Counted from the first letter of the stretch, positions 25,384 through 34,595 are shown. The stretch is 64,000 bases of DNA from Desulfobacter hydrogenophilus (GCF_004319545.1 NZ_CP036313.1:186001-250000), one strand, 5' to 3'. Notes: generated by a model not told the origin, from the letters alone. Translations and numbers: made by a program.

Positions 25384-26119
25384 AGAACTTTTGCTTGAAC
25401 TCAAAGATATTCATGTCTCCTACGGCAGTATTGCCGCCATCAAAGGAATTTGTCTTGAGGTGTACAGAGGTGAAGTGGTGACGCTTTTAGGCGCCAACGG
25501 TGCCGGTAAAACCACAACTATGCGCACCATCAGCCGCCTGTTAAAGGCAAAGAGCGGTTCCATCCTTTTTAAGGGAAGTGATATCACCAATGTTCCTGCC
25601 CATAAAATTGTTGCCATGGGAATCAGCCATTCTCCCGAAGGACGGCGGGTATTTGGAACCCTGACGGTTAAAGAAAACTTAGCGCTTGGCAGCTATACCA
25701 GGAAACAGATTGACCCCCAAAGGCTTGCCTGGGTGTATGAATTATTCCCCCGTCTCCAGGAACGAAGTCGCCAGCTTGCAGGCACGATGTCCGGAGGTGA
25801 ACAGCAGATGCTTGCCATCGGCAGAGCACTGATGAGCAAACCGGAGTTGCTGCTTTTGGATGAACCAAGTCTGGGCATTGCTCCCATTCTGGTCAAAGAG
25901 ATCTTTCGTCAGATCAGACAAATTGCAGACAGCGGTGTCACCGTTCTCATTGTTGAACAGAATGCCCGGGCAGCACTCAAGCTTGCCGACCGGGGTTATG
26001 TACTTGAAGTGGGTAAAATCGTTTTTTCCGGAACATCCGGTGAACTGCTCGGCTCTGCCAAAATCCAGGAAGCTTACCTGGGGAAAAAAAAGCACTCCGC
26101 CAAAAGTTCGGGATCCTGA
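25373..26119 (+). CDS. livF: Branched-chain amino acid ABC transporter ATPase LivF
   Basis: 248 residues from the ATG at 25373; the second ATG at 25376 is equally possible, with GGGAAG upstream. The frame is open further left, but that part lies inside livG. Walker A GANGAGKTT (~40-48), signature MSGGEQQMLAIGRAL, Walker B LLLLDEPSLGI and LIVEQNARAAL, the LivF version of the H-loop in which H is replaced. It forms the heterodimeric ATPase with LivG. Confidence 0.92.
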   Translation: MMTEELLLELKDIHVSYGSIAAIKGICLEVYRGEVVTLLGANGAGKTTTMRTISRLLKAKSGSILFKGSDITNVPAHKIVAMGISHSPEGRRVFGTLTVKENLALGSYTRKQIDPQRLAWVYELFPRLQERSRQLAGTMSGGEQQMLAIGRALMSKPELLLLDEPSLGIAPILVKEIFRQIRQIADSGVTVLIVEQNARAALKLADRGYVLEVGKIVFSGTSGELLGSAKIQEAYLGKKKHSAKSSGS

Positions 26120-26120
26120 A

Positions 26121-27026
26121 ATGAAAAAACAAAAAAAGCTGATTCCTGCTGAATTTAAGGGAATTCTACTTATTCTCAGTGCCGCGGTGCTCTGGGGAAC
26201 AACAGGAACATCCCAGGCGTTTGCCCCCATGGGGAGCACGCCTATGACCATTGGCGCTCTCAGGTTAGCCGTTGGTGGCGTCTTCCTGTTCATTATCGCA
26301 ATTGTTCGTGATAAAAACTTCTATCGAAACATATCGATTAAACCAGTGCTTGCAGCAGGCATATTTGTAGCGGCTTACCAAATTTTTTTCTTTTGGGGCG
26401 TTTCTCTAACCGGCGTTGCCGTCGGTACCATCGTGGGCATTGGTTCCTCGCCTGTTTTTGCAGGTATTCTTGGGCTGCTGTTTCTCAAAGAAAAACTGCA
26501 GCCAAAATGGTTTGCAGCCACCATATGTTCGATAATGGGCTGTGCGCTTCTAACCGGCAGTTCATCAACCCTTACCATAAGCATTTCAGGGATTCTTCTG
26601 TCTGCCGGGGCAGGCCTGTCCTATGCAATCTTTACAATATTTATTAAAACTCTGCTGCCGGGAAGAAGAGCTGGGGCTGTTACTGCTGTAGTGTTTTGTA
26701 CCGGAGCTGTTCTTATTCTTCCCCTTTTATACGGAACAGACCTAGGATGGACGTTGCAGCCGGCAGGTTTTCTGGTGATTCTGCATCTGGGAATTATTGC
26801 TACGGGGATTTCATATATTTTATTCAGCAGAGGTCTTGCAATGACCCAGGCATCAACAGCAGTAACCCTGTCACTGGCCGAACCGGTAACTGCAGGTATA
26901 CTTGGCGTATTTGTTCTTGGAGAGCGGCTCTCCTTTATTGCCTGGTGTGGTGTATTTTGTATCATTTTGGGCCTGACCATTCTTATGCTTCGCAGACCCA
27001 CTAAAATGCGGGGGGCTTTGCGTTAG
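26121..27026 (+). CDS. EamA family (DMT superfamily) transporter 1
   Basis: 302 residues with about ten transmembrane helices in two EamA repeats: LLILSAAVLWGTTGTSQAF (~15-33) begins the first and SGILLSAGAGLSYAIF the second, and LSLAEPVTAGILGVFVLGE is the conserved helix-9/10 region. The ATG starts 1 bp after the livF stop, so it belongs to the liv operon; an upstream in-frame ATG (25860) falls inside livF and is rejected. DMT carriers usually export amino acids or other metabolites. Coupling to an importer suggests handling of the same compound class (inference). Confidence 0.85.
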   Translation: MKKQKKLIPAEFKGILLILSAAVLWGTTGTSQAFAPMGSTPMTIGALRLAVGGVFLFIIAIVRDKNFYRNISIKPVLAAGIFVAAYQIFFFWGVSLTGVAVGTIVGIGSSPVFAGILGLLFLKEKLQPKWFAATICSIMGCALLTGSSSTLTISISGILLSAGAGLSYAIFTIFIKTLLPGRRAGAVTAVVFCTGAVLILPLLYGTDLGWTLQPAGFLVILHLGIIATGISYILFSRGLAMTQASTAVTLSLAEPVTAGILGVFVLGERLSFIAWCGVFCIILGLTILMLRRPTKMRGALR

Positions 27027-27124
27027 CAATGAGACTGAAATCTTTTAATCTGGGAGCGCGGGCGTCCCGGATATAACACATTGAAAAAGTTATTTAAGAC
27101 TCGTTCCTAAAGTTAAAAAGTTTT

Positions 27125-28000
27125 GTGAAAAACCAAAAAAAAGCATATTTTTTTGCCTTGGCCACAGTGCTGCTCTGGTCAACCGTTGCCAGCGCTTTCA
27201 AAATAAGTCTCAGATATATTTCTGTGGTTGAACTCCTCTTTTTTTCAACCATCTTCTCGGTCATTGTTCTGGCCATTATCTTGATCCTGCAGCAAAAGAC
27301 GGCATTGCTTGTTCAGACAAGCGCCAGGGACTGGGCGCGCGGGGTGCTTTTCGGGGCAATTAATCCTTTTGTTTATTATCTTGTACTGCTGCAGGCTTAT
27401 GATCTTCTGCCTGCTCAGCAAGCGCAGCCCCTGAACTATACCTGGGCCATTACGCTTAGTCTTCTCTCCGTCCCCCTGCTCGGCCATCGGTTAGGCGGAA
27501 GGGATTACGTTGCTATAGCTCTGTGCTACTTCGGCGTATATGTCATTTCAACATCGGGGGAGATACTCTCCTTTTCTTTTGAAAACCCCATGGGAATAGG
27601 CCTTGCCCTGGGTTCGACCATCCTTTGGGCCGTCTACTGGATTCTCAACACCAGAGATAACCGAGAACCAGTTGTCGGCCTTTTCATCAATTTCACCTGC
27701 AGTATTCCTATGATTGGCCTTGTTTTTCTATTTACAGGCGGGTCTTTAAAAATTCCATACCATGGGCTTTTAGGAGCTGCCTATGTTGGCTGTTTTGAAA
27801 TGGGCATCTCATTTGTTTTATGGCTTATGGCTATGAAATATACCGAATCAACGGCAAAAATCGCCAACCTCATTTTTTTGTCACCTTTTCTCTCACTTAT
27901 TTTCATCCATGTTCTTGTGGGAGAAGATATCAGACGATCTTCCTTTGTTGGGCTTGTTCTGATTGTCGGCGGTCTGGTTATCCAAAACAGGGGGAAATAA
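27125..28000 (+). CDS. EamA family (DMT superfamily) transporter 2
   Basis: 291 residues, about ten helices, two EamA repeats; starts with GTG at 27125 and KNQKKAYFFALATVLLWSTVASAFK. A 98-bp gap separates it from the first EamA gene. Residue-level similarity to its two neighbours is limited to the shared fold, so these are not recent duplicates. Substrate unknown. Confidence 0.83.
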   Translation: MKNQKKAYFFALATVLLWSTVASAFKISLRYISVVELLFFSTIFSVIVLAIILILQQKTALLVQTSARDWARGVLFGAINPFVYYLVLLQAYDLLPAQQAQPLNYTWAITLSLLSVPLLGHRLGGRDYVAIALCYFGVYVISTSGEILSFSFENPMGIGLALGSTILWAVYWILNTRDNREPVVGLFINFTCSIPMIGLVFLFTGGSLKIPYHGLLGAAYVGCFEMGISFVLWLMAMKYTESTAKIANLIFLSPFLSLIFIHVLVGEDIRRSSFVGLVLIVGGLVIQNRGK

Positions 28001-28043
28001 TGTCCTTCAGTTTTTTTTATTGATCCAAAGGAACAAATCAACC

Positions 28044-28976
28044 ATGAATACTTTCAAACCACAATTGAACGTTCATTCTTCTTCCGCGAAGATGGCACTG
28101 ATAGCAGCCTGCGGAGCAGGAGTAATGTGGGGAACAGGTGCACTCGTTGTCAATATACTTGTCGCCCAATATGGCTTCACACCAGAGAATGTATCATTCT
28201 GGCGATTCTCTATTGGAGCGGTTGTTCTCGTTGGGGTCTTTGGTCGTGGTATCGTGTGGAGTAGACTACGTCCGCTACTACCCACGGTAATCCTTTCGGG
28301 CACTGCAATGGCTGGTTACGTACTGCTTTGGTTTCTTGGAATCGAACAAATGGGAGCCGCCGTTCCAACCCTGATTGCACTCTGCCTTCCGCCTGTGGTC
28401 GTTACAATAATTGGGGTAGCTCGCGGTCAAGAAAGAGCCGATTTACAACTACTACTTGTCCTTTCGGGAGCAATTACAGGCACAGTTTTAATCATCACTC
28501 AGCACGGGGCTACATCAGCAGACGTCGATTCGCACAGCACCTTGCTCGGAGTTGTGTTCTCGATTGGCTCCGCGCTACTGTACGCAAATTTTTCCATGAT
28601 CAATGGAAGAATTTCAATAGCCCTTGGCGCTGGTCAGGCAACAGCTTGCCTGACAGTGGTTGCCGCTGTTGTAATGGGTTTAACTGCTCTTTTCAGACCG
28701 CTTAACTGGCCAACAGAATTTCCGCAGCAAGCGTGGTTTCTATATCTTGGCTTGGTAACAGCTGCCCTTGCATTACTTGCTTTCAGTTGGGGTGCGGCCC
28801 GTTTGAAACCTACTGCACTTACTGTAGCCACACTGCTTGAGCCACTCACTGCAGTAGTGCTTTCGGCCTTACTACTGGGACAGCACTTCGATTCGTTGCA
28901 ATGGATAGGCAGTTCTCTCCTGCTAATTAGTATTTGGGGTCTTGGTCGCAGGGCATCTGAGAAAGGTAAAAATTAG
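28044..28976 (+). CDS. EamA family (DMT superfamily) transporter 3
   Basis: 310 residues from the ATG at 28044, supported by AAAGGA 11 nt upstream; the longer frame from 27963 runs inside the preceding gene. Ten helices, with CGAGVMWGTGALVVNIL opening repeat 1 and TLLEPLTAVVLSALLLGQ near the end. Its codon choice (more CGT, ACA, CTA, GTT) looks different from the two preceding EamA genes, and a transposase remnant begins 20 bp after its stop, so separate acquisition is possible. Confidence 0.83.
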   Translation: MNTFKPQLNVHSSSAKMALIAACGAGVMWGTGALVVNILVAQYGFTPENVSFWRFSIGAVVLVGVFGRGIVWSRLRPLLPTVILSGTAMAGYVLLWFLGIEQMGAAVPTLIALCLPPVVVTIIGVARGQERADLQLLLVLSGAITGTVLIITQHGATSADVDSHSTLLGVVFSIGSALLYANFSMINGRISIALGAGQATACLTVVAAVVMGLTALFRPLNWPTEFPQQAWFLYLGLVTAALALLAFSWGAARLKPTALTVATLLEPLTAVVLSALLLGQHFDSLQWIGSSLLLISIWGLGRRASEKGKN

Positions 28977-28996
28977 CGAGATAAAGAGGTCTAATC

Positions 28997-29254
28997 CACG
29001 CTTATGTTTTGATGAGAAATCATGTTCATCTGTTGCTGACCCTTAAAAGTAGCAGCAGTGCCGAAAATTTGTTAAAACGCCTGGTGCAAGGGAATATATC
29101 AACCGAACATATAGAAGAACGGGGACCCTATGGGAAGGAAGGTCTCGATCCTGCCTGGTTCAAGAAAAGAAGTATTTCGGATAAAATCAGCATAATGCTG
29201 GGCAGACGTGCTTTTCCGGGTAAAACAGTTAGGCCGAGGACAAAAAAAAGATAA
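28997..29254 (+). pseudogene. Remnant of a REP-associated tyrosine (Y1/IS200-like) transposase
   Basis: The frame from 28997 reads HAYVLMRNHVHLLL, the HUH metal-binding motif (H-V-H) of Y1 transposases, and continues SSSAENLLKRLVQG. After ~35 residues the expected catalytic region is replaced by an unrelated-looking basic tail. The 5' third including the true start is missing. It is therefore a truncated, internally deleted copy, unlikely to be active. Confidence 0.7.
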
Positions 29255-29497
29255 GATAAAAACGTAATCTGCTCATTGTTTTTTTAAGCTCCCATCTGTT
29301 TTATTTCATTGCAATTTTTACACGATCATGTATATTAGTCTCTTATATTTAGATAGAATCAAATTTTCCTTCAAGGGTTTTCTCGTTAACCTCGTTGTTT
29401 CACAAAACATCGTTTGTTACCGCCGAAGTTTCTGCTGATTCAATAAACAGGAGAAACGATGATGATACAAACTTGCTCTCCAGAGAAAGTATAACCC
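29255..29497. other. A/T-rich spacer, left part
   Basis: No supportable gene. The stretch to 29497 is A/T-rich and broken by stops in all frames; it joins a transposase remnant that begins about 29498. Together with the remnant and the helicase leader it makes a 675-bp gene-free interval. Confidence 0.4.
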
Positions 29498-29715
29498 ATT
29501 AAAAATCAATTGTTCCCGCATATCACAAGGGTATGTAAAGGCTTTATTTTTAAGAATATTGAAATCATTAATGATTTCATGGCAAAGACAAAAACATCTA
29601 CGGAGTTGAAAATTTTTACGTCTATCCTTGATAAAAATTTTGAAACTGGTCGTAAGGTAGCGGACGGTTTTAAAAAAATATGAGAATTCAGTTTGATGAA
29701 TATTTGCCGCAATGA
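29498..29715 (+). pseudogene. Probable decayed C-terminal part of an ISAzo13-like transposase
   Basis: Across two frames one can read NPLKINCSRISQGYVKAL, then IEIINDFMAKTKTSTELKIF, TSILDKNFETGRKVADGFKK and, after a stop and frameshift, IQFDEYLPQ. This order resembles the C-terminal end of ISAzo13-type transposases (N-P-x-E-x-x-L-F-S, the T-x-T-x-T-x-L-K-V stretch, E-x-x-x-K-V-S and a final F-x-x-x-W-N). The assignment is from memory of the family and needs a translated search. Confidence 0.45.
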
Positions 29716-29929
29716 AACCATGTTGATGTTATTAAATCCGCATTCCTTATCATGTTTTGAAAGCTATTAATTCATGCGGAGATCTACCGATTGCTTTTAG
29801 TGCCATGAGTATAATCAATTCGATTATTTCCCATAGAACTAAATAAAAGAATAATAAACGGATTCTAATGAAGATCTTTCAATCAGGAAAATAACCAGAA
29901 AGATCATTACGGAATACATAGGAGTATTA

Positions 29930-31198
29930 ATGAGTTTTAAAAATTTTAAGTTTGACCCTAAGATAGATGCTGGCATCGCTGCCTGCAGTTATACACTTCC
30001 CACCCCGATTCAGAAAGAGGCTATTCCTCCAATACTCGAAGGTAGAGATATCCTTGGCCTGGCCCAGACCGGGACTGGAAAGACAGCAGCTTTTGTACTG
30101 CCGCTTCTTCAGCGACTGCTGAATGGTCCTCGAAAAAAAGTGCGGGCGTTGATCGTAGCACCCACAAGAGAATTGGCAGAACAGATTCATGCAGATATCA
30201 GCAAACTGGCACAAAAAACCGGTTTGCGAAGTATTTCCATTTATGGTGGTGTGGGCAAGCACCCCCAGGTCAAAGCAATCCGAAGTGGCGTGGAAATTAT
30301 TGTTGCCTGCCCGGGTCGATTGCTGGACCTTCTTAATGATCGGTCTTTTTCTTTGAAAGCCGTTGAAACGCTGGTCCTTGATGAAGCAGACCATATGTTT
30401 GACAAAGGATTTCTACCTGATATTCGCAGAATTATCAAGCAGCTACCCACAAAACGTCAATCCCTGGTTTTTTCTGCCACCATGCCTAAGGAAATTCGTC
30501 ACTTAGCGGAAAATATATTGATAAATCCGATAACTGTACAAATTAATCATACACAACCGGTTCTCGCAATTTCGCATGTCCTGTTTCAAGTTGCAAAAGA
30601 ACAGAAGACCTCTTTGCTTAAGACCATTATTAAAGAAGAGGAAATGAAGAGTACACTGGTTTTTACCCGAACCAAACACAAGGCAAAAAGTCTGGCCCTA
30701 GTATTACAAAAAGCGGGTTATAAAGCAGCTTCAATTCAAGGCAATCTTTCCCAGCTGAAACGGCAGGAGGCCTTGAACGGTTTTAAAAACGGTAAATTCA
30801 AGATCCTGGTGGCCACCGATATTGCTGCCCGGGGAATTGATGTGAAGGGAATTTCCCATGTCATCAACTATGATGTACCGGATACACCCGAAACGTATAC
30901 CCACCGTACAGGACGTACCGGACGGGCAGAACGAACGGGTCAGGCATTTATTTTTGCCGGTCAGGAAGACATCAAAATAATTTCACGCATAGAGCACAGT
31001 CTGGGAAAAAAGATGCGTCGCCAAGTAACCCCAGGTTTTTCCTGGGACCCTAACGCAACTGTGGTTGAACAAGAAAAAAAACACTTTTCACGACCAAAGC
31101 CGAGAGGGAAAAAACCGTCTGCAGGTGGACGCGGTAGAAACCAGCACAGCGGTGTTTTTTCCTTGGCAGCCAACAGAAGCAGGACAGCTCGTCCATAA
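29930..31198 (+). CDS. DEAD-box ATP-dependent RNA helicase (RhlE-like)
   Basis: 422 residues. Q motif region FDPKIDAGIAACSYTLPTPIQ (~9-29), Walker A AQTGTGKT (46-53), PTRELAEQ, DEAD at ~151-154, SAT at ~184, and the C-terminal HRTGRTGRAERTGQ. A basic Gly/Arg/Lys-rich tail follows (~385-422). It unwinds RNA duplexes in ribosome assembly or cold-shock RNA metabolism. AGGAGT precedes the ATG. A cold-shock protein gene lies 106 bp downstream on the same strand, with a palindrome between, suggesting joint cold-linked expression (inference). Confidence 0.9.
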   Translation: MSFKNFKFDPKIDAGIAACSYTLPTPIQKEAIPPILEGRDILGLAQTGTGKTAAFVLPLLQRLLNGPRKKVRALIVAPTRELAEQIHADISKLAQKTGLRSISIYGGVGKHPQVKAIRSGVEIIVACPGRLLDLLNDRSFSLKAVETLVLDEADHMFDKGFLPDIRRIIKQLPTKRQSLVFSATMPKEIRHLAENILINPITVQINHTQPVLAISHVLFQVAKEQKTSLLKTIIKEEEMKSTLVFTRTKHKAKSLALVLQKAGYKAASIQGNLSQLKRQEALNGFKNGKFKILVATDIAARGIDVKGISHVINYDVPDTPETYTHRTGRTGRAERTGQAFIFAGQEDIKIISRIEHSLGKKMRRQVTPGFSWDPNATVVEQEKKHFSRPKPRGKKPSAGGRGRNQHSGVFSLAANRSRTARP

Positions 31199-31226
31199 CA
31201 GATTTGTCTGGATACCCGGACTACCC

Positions 31227-31252
31227 GTCGACGCATCAAATGATGCGTCGAC
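31227..31252 (+). other. Perfect 11-bp hairpin between the helicase and csp genes
   Basis: Arms GTCGACGCATC (31227-31237) and GATGCGTCGAC (31242-31252) around an AAAT loop. It is followed by A/T-rich sequence with no U tract, 52 nt before the csp start. It may be an RNA-processing or stability element, a weak terminator, or an operator. Confidence 0.5.
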
Positions 31253-31304
31253 AATATAATAAAGAGGTTCTATTAAGGGACTGATTACAAAGGAGTAATA
31301 CAAG

Positions 31305-31505
31305 ATGGCTGAAGGAACAGTAAAATGGTTTAACGATGCAAAAGGTTTTGGTTTTATCGAACAAGATGGCGGCAAAGATTTATTTGTTCACCATACCGCA
31401 ATTCAATCCGAGGGATTCAAATCCTTAACAGAAGGTGCACGGGTAACCTTTGATGTTGTTGAGGGTCCTAAAGGGCCTGCAGCAGAGAATGTTGTCCAGC
31501 AGTAA
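31305..31505 (+). CDS. Cold-shock protein (CspA family)
   Basis: 66 residues, a single cold-shock OB-fold domain. RNP1-like KGFGFIEQ at 13-20 and RNP2-like LFVHH at 26-30, with the conserved W8 in TVKWFN. It binds single-stranded RNA/DNA and acts as an RNA chaperone. AAAGGAG lies 10 bp upstream of the ATG. A strong hairpin follows the stop. Confidence 0.95.
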   Translation: MAEGTVKWFNDAKGFGFIEQDGGKDLFVHHTAIQSEGFKSLTEGARVTFDVVEGPKGPAAENVVQQ

Positions 31506-31529
31506 TACTGGCATACGCAGTGTCAACTA

Positions 31530-31559
31530 CCCCTCCTGAATCGATAGATTCAGGAGGGG
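31530..31559 (+). terminator. Putative terminator of the csp gene
   Basis: Perfect 13-bp stem CCCCTCCTGAATC (31530-31542) / GATTCAGGAGGGG (31547-31559) with a GATA loop, 24 nt after the csp stop. Only a short T-containing stretch (CTTGT) follows, so efficiency is uncertain. Confidence 0.65.
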
Positions 31560-31719
31560 CTTGTAAAAGCCCAGGAGGTTTATTTTAATTTTCAGGCGAT
31601 GGAGAACCCGGACATTTCAGGCAAGAAATATCAGCATGGAGACTTATTGTATCACAAGAATTTCAAGCAGGCGTGTGATCAATTCACCAACACAACCAAC
31701 CGCTTTACTTGAATGTTCC

Positions 31720-32856
31720 TTATATCCACAAACGATCTTTTCTCCATGTCAAAGTGGATCTCAAGCCTTCCTTTGCGACCAATGAGCCTTGGATCTCATC
31801 AAAAAGTGCAAAATTCACAGCATTTATTATATCAATGTTTACCGTGTTACTATCCTTAAATGGGGCTCGGTTGAGAACTTCTTGAAAAATAGTTCGAAAA
31901 TCATCCAGCCTGCTCTTTTTGAACATATTCTGAAAAAATCGTGTAGAGCGCTGGGTGTAGCCTAATTTATTGAGCCGTTTCATGATATACGCAAGCGTTC
32001 TGTCGGTCACTTTAAACCCAAAAGTCTCTTCCAGTAACGTTTTAAGCGCTGGCGGCACCGTTAATTGATCAGCAAAATCTTTGGTTTTCTCATCACCATG
32101 TCCAATGGCAATGGAAAGCTTATTCTTTCCATCCGACATTAGCATCCCTGACGCTCTATGCGCCTCGACTTCACGACACAATAGCTCCGCCTGCATTGCG
32201 GCCGCCTGCAGATAGGCACTTAGATTATAGAAGCCTGAATGTATATGTTCCGGAAGTGATTCCCCGGTTCGGCTGTATCTATATCTGTATTTATGGTCAA
32301 TTTCCCCCCAGGCTTCCTCAAGAATTGTCCGCAATTGCAGCTCAATCTGAATATTTTTAAACGCGTCGCCTGCATCTGCATTCTCACCCAGCATGATCTG
32401 GTAATGAATTGAAGAATATCCGCTATATTGAAGATTGATATCCTGTGGTGCTTCTTTACCCGGGTCTATGGGTAAAACAAAGGATCTTTTATAATCAGGT
32501 TCTTGTATGAATTGTAATATTTTCTCTTCAACCAGAAACTTAAGATATGCTTCAACGTTTACAATATCCGAAAGGCGCAAGCAAATAATCCTGATACCGA
32601 TTAAATCCCCAATCCTTTCATGAAAATTTTTGTGTGTAACAGGCTCTTTATTAGGTTCCGAACCGGCATTTTCCTGGTCAATTTTTTCAATAAGCCTTGA
32701 TTCACCTTTGATTCGATACAGTATCGTATGGATACTTTCCTTTGGCGCCGAAGGATCATCGCTTATAAGCCGAACAATATACTCAGCAAGTTTTTTGTAT
32801 GTCTCTTTTCTCTTGAAAAAAGAGATCAGTAAATTGTCCCTTTGTTGTTTTTTCAA
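31720..32856 (-). CDS. RelA/SpoT-domain protein (putative small alarmone synthetase)
   Basis: 378 residues. The N-terminal ~220 residues match the RelA/SpoT (p)ppGpp synthetase domain: YRIKGESRLIEKI (~48-60), DLIGIRIICL (~87-96), YSGYSSIHYQI (~143-153) and QIELQLRTILEEAWGEIDHKYRY (~169-191). No HD hydrolase, TGS or ACT domain is present, as in small alarmone synthetases, but the ~160-residue C-terminal extension is longer than in typical members and unassigned. It would make (p)ppGpp or a related alarmone. It stands alone, 37 bp downstream of gspE's stop on the same strand. Confidence 0.8.
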   Translation of the reverse strand: MKKQQRDNLLISFFKRKETYKKLAEYIVRLISDDPSAPKESIHTILYRIKGESRLIEKIDQENAGSEPNKEPVTHKNFHERIGDLIGIRIICLRLSDIVNVEAYLKFLVEEKILQFIQEPDYKRSFVLPIDPGKEAPQDINLQYSGYSSIHYQIMLGENADAGDAFKNIQIELQLRTILEEAWGEIDHKYRYRYSRTGESLPEHIHSGFYNLSAYLQAAAMQAELLCREVEAHRASGMLMSDGKNKLSIAIGHGDEKTKDFADQLTVPPALKTLLEETFGFKVTDRTLAYIMKRLNKLGYTQRSTRFFQNMFKKSRLDDFRTIFQEVLNRAPFKDSNTVNIDIINAVNFALFDEIQGSLVAKEGLRSTLTWRKDRLWI

Positions 32857-32893
32857 TCGTTTAATCCTTGTTGAAAGACTGACAGAATAAGAC

Positions 32894-34594
32894 CTATTCC
32901 TGGGTGACGCGCAACACCTCCCGAAGGGAAGTGATGCCCCGGGCCACCTTGGTCAACCCGTCGCTTCGAAGGGTTTTCATTCCTTTTCTGATTGCAGCCG
33001 CCTTGATCAGATTGGCATCCGAGGTTTCCAGGATAAGTGACTTCAATTCCTCGTCCAGGGGCAGAATCTCCATAATGGCCTGGCGTCCCAAATACCCTGT
33101 GTTAAAGCATTTTTGGCAGCCTTTAGGCCTGAATACCTTCTGCCCGGGGGCAAGGCCGTTTGTTCTTTGAAAACTGCTCAAATCTGCATGGGATAGGGTA
33201 AATTGTTCCCGGCAGTGGGAGCAGAGTACCCGGACAAGACGCTGGGCAATCACATGATTCACCGAGGAGGTGATCAGATAGGGCTCCACACCTAAATCCA
33301 CTAAACGGGTCACCGCACCGGGGGCATCATTGGTGTGAAGGGTGGAAAACACAAGATGCCCGGTCAAAGCCGATTGAATCGCAATTTCAGCCGTTTCAAT
33401 ATCACGGATCTCACCGATAAGAATGACATCCGGATCCTGGCGGACAATGGATCTTAGCCCCCGGGCAAAGGTCAGGCCTGTTTTCTGATTGACCTGGATC
33501 TGTCCCACACCTTTCAAGTTGTATTCCACCGGGTCCTCAACTGTAATAATAGACCGGTCCGGGGTGTTAATTTCAGACAGCCCCGCATACAGGGTGGTGG
33601 TCTTTCCGCTGCCCGTGGGACCTGTAACCAGGACAATACCGTGGTTCTGCCGAAAAATATCATGCAAGTGCCGTTCATTTTCAGGAGACAGCCCAAATTC
33701 TGAAACCTGCATGAAATATCCGGACTTATTCAACAGCCGGATAACCAGGCGCTCACCAAAATTGGTGGGCACGGTTGAAATACGCATATCAATTTCCTGG
33801 TTGCCCAGCCGGACCTGGGCCCGGCCGTCCTGGGGAATCCGCTTTTCGGCAATATTCATCTTGGCCATGACCTTAATCCTGGAAATCAGACTGGACTGGA
33901 ACATCTTGGGCGGGGTCATCATCGAATACAAAATCCCGTCAATGCGGTACCGGACAACGAGTTCGTCCTGGAACGGTTCGATGTGAATATCGCTGGCGCC
34001 GGCCTTGACCGACTGGGAGATCATCTGGTTGACCAGGCGGATGACCGGTGCATCGCTGGTGTCATCCAAAAGATCTGCGGTATGCTCAATGTCTTCAATG
34101 TAGAGAAATTCTTCATCTTCCATGTCGTCCATCAGTTTCTGGACATTGTGCGCATCCTGATCAAAAATCATATTGATGGCACTCAGAATCTGGGCCTTTG
34201 TGGCCAGTGCCAAGGTATAGTCCCCAAAGCCTGCATGCATGGCGACCTCATCCACATAGCTTAACTCCGATGGATCATTCAGAGCAATCACCGAACGTTT
34301 ATCTTCAGGATTAAGCGGAACAATAAGATTTCTTTTCAAAAACTTGCGAGTGATCTTCTCGGAAACGGACTGATCCGGATTTAGAAAAGCGATATCTTCC
34401 AAAAAGTCAATGCCGTAGATCGCACCCAACGCTTTAAGGGACTGGGATTCGGACACAAGCTTGGTGTCACATGCCATTTCCGACATCCGGGCTGGGTCCT
34501 TGGTGCAGGCAGCCTTGATTTTTTCCCTTTGTTCACGGTCCAGGGTGACAAACATTGCTAACTTGTCAATAAACTGTTGGATTAATTTTTCCAT
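32894..34594 (-). CDS. gspE: Type II secretion system ATPase GspE
   Basis: 566 residues. An N-terminal GspE_N domain (~1-150), then the ATPase: Walker A GPTGSGKTTT (~325-334), an Asp box with the VEDPVEY segment, Walker B VILIGEIRD and a His box HTNDAPGA. A four-cysteine zinc motif (CSHC ... CQKC) lies near residue 450-490. It powers pseudopilus assembly from the cytosolic side. The ATG starts 2 bp downstream of the gspD stop, so they are coupled; this pair closes the gsp operon. Confidence 0.93.
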   Translation of the reverse strand: MEKLIQQFIDKLAMFVTLDREQREKIKAACTKDPARMSEMACDTKLVSESQSLKALGAIYGIDFLEDIAFLNPDQSVSEKITRKFLKRNLIVPLNPEDKRSVIALNDPSELSYVDEVAMHAGFGDYTLALATKAQILSAINMIFDQDAHNVQKLMDDMEDEEFLYIEDIEHTADLLDDTSDAPVIRLVNQMISQSVKAGASDIHIEPFQDELVVRYRIDGILYSMMTPPKMFQSSLISRIKVMAKMNIAEKRIPQDGRAQVRLGNQEIDMRISTVPTNFGERLVIRLLNKSGYFMQVSEFGLSPENERHLHDIFRQNHGIVLVTGPTGSGKTTTLYAGLSEINTPDRSIITVEDPVEYNLKGVGQIQVNQKTGLTFARGLRSIVRQDPDVILIGEIRDIETAEIAIQSALTGHLVFSTLHTNDAPGAVTRLVDLGVEPYLITSSVNHVIAQRLVRVLCSHCREQFTLSHADLSSFQRTNGLAPGQKVFRPKGCQKCFNTGYLGRQAIMEILPLDEELKSLILETSDANLIKAAAIRKGMKTLRSDGLTKVARGITSLREVLRVTQE

Positions 34595-34595
34595 A

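Noticed and set aside
25860..26120. Possible longer N-terminus for the first EamA protein
   Set aside because: The extension lies within livF in another frame. The ATG at 26121, 1 bp after the livF stop, fits the first EamA helix.
31599..31712. 37-codon ORF (MENPDISGKKYQHGDLL...) behind the csp hairpin
   Set aside because: The peptide looks protein-like, but no ribosome-binding site lies at proper distance and no family is recognisable; it may be gene debris.
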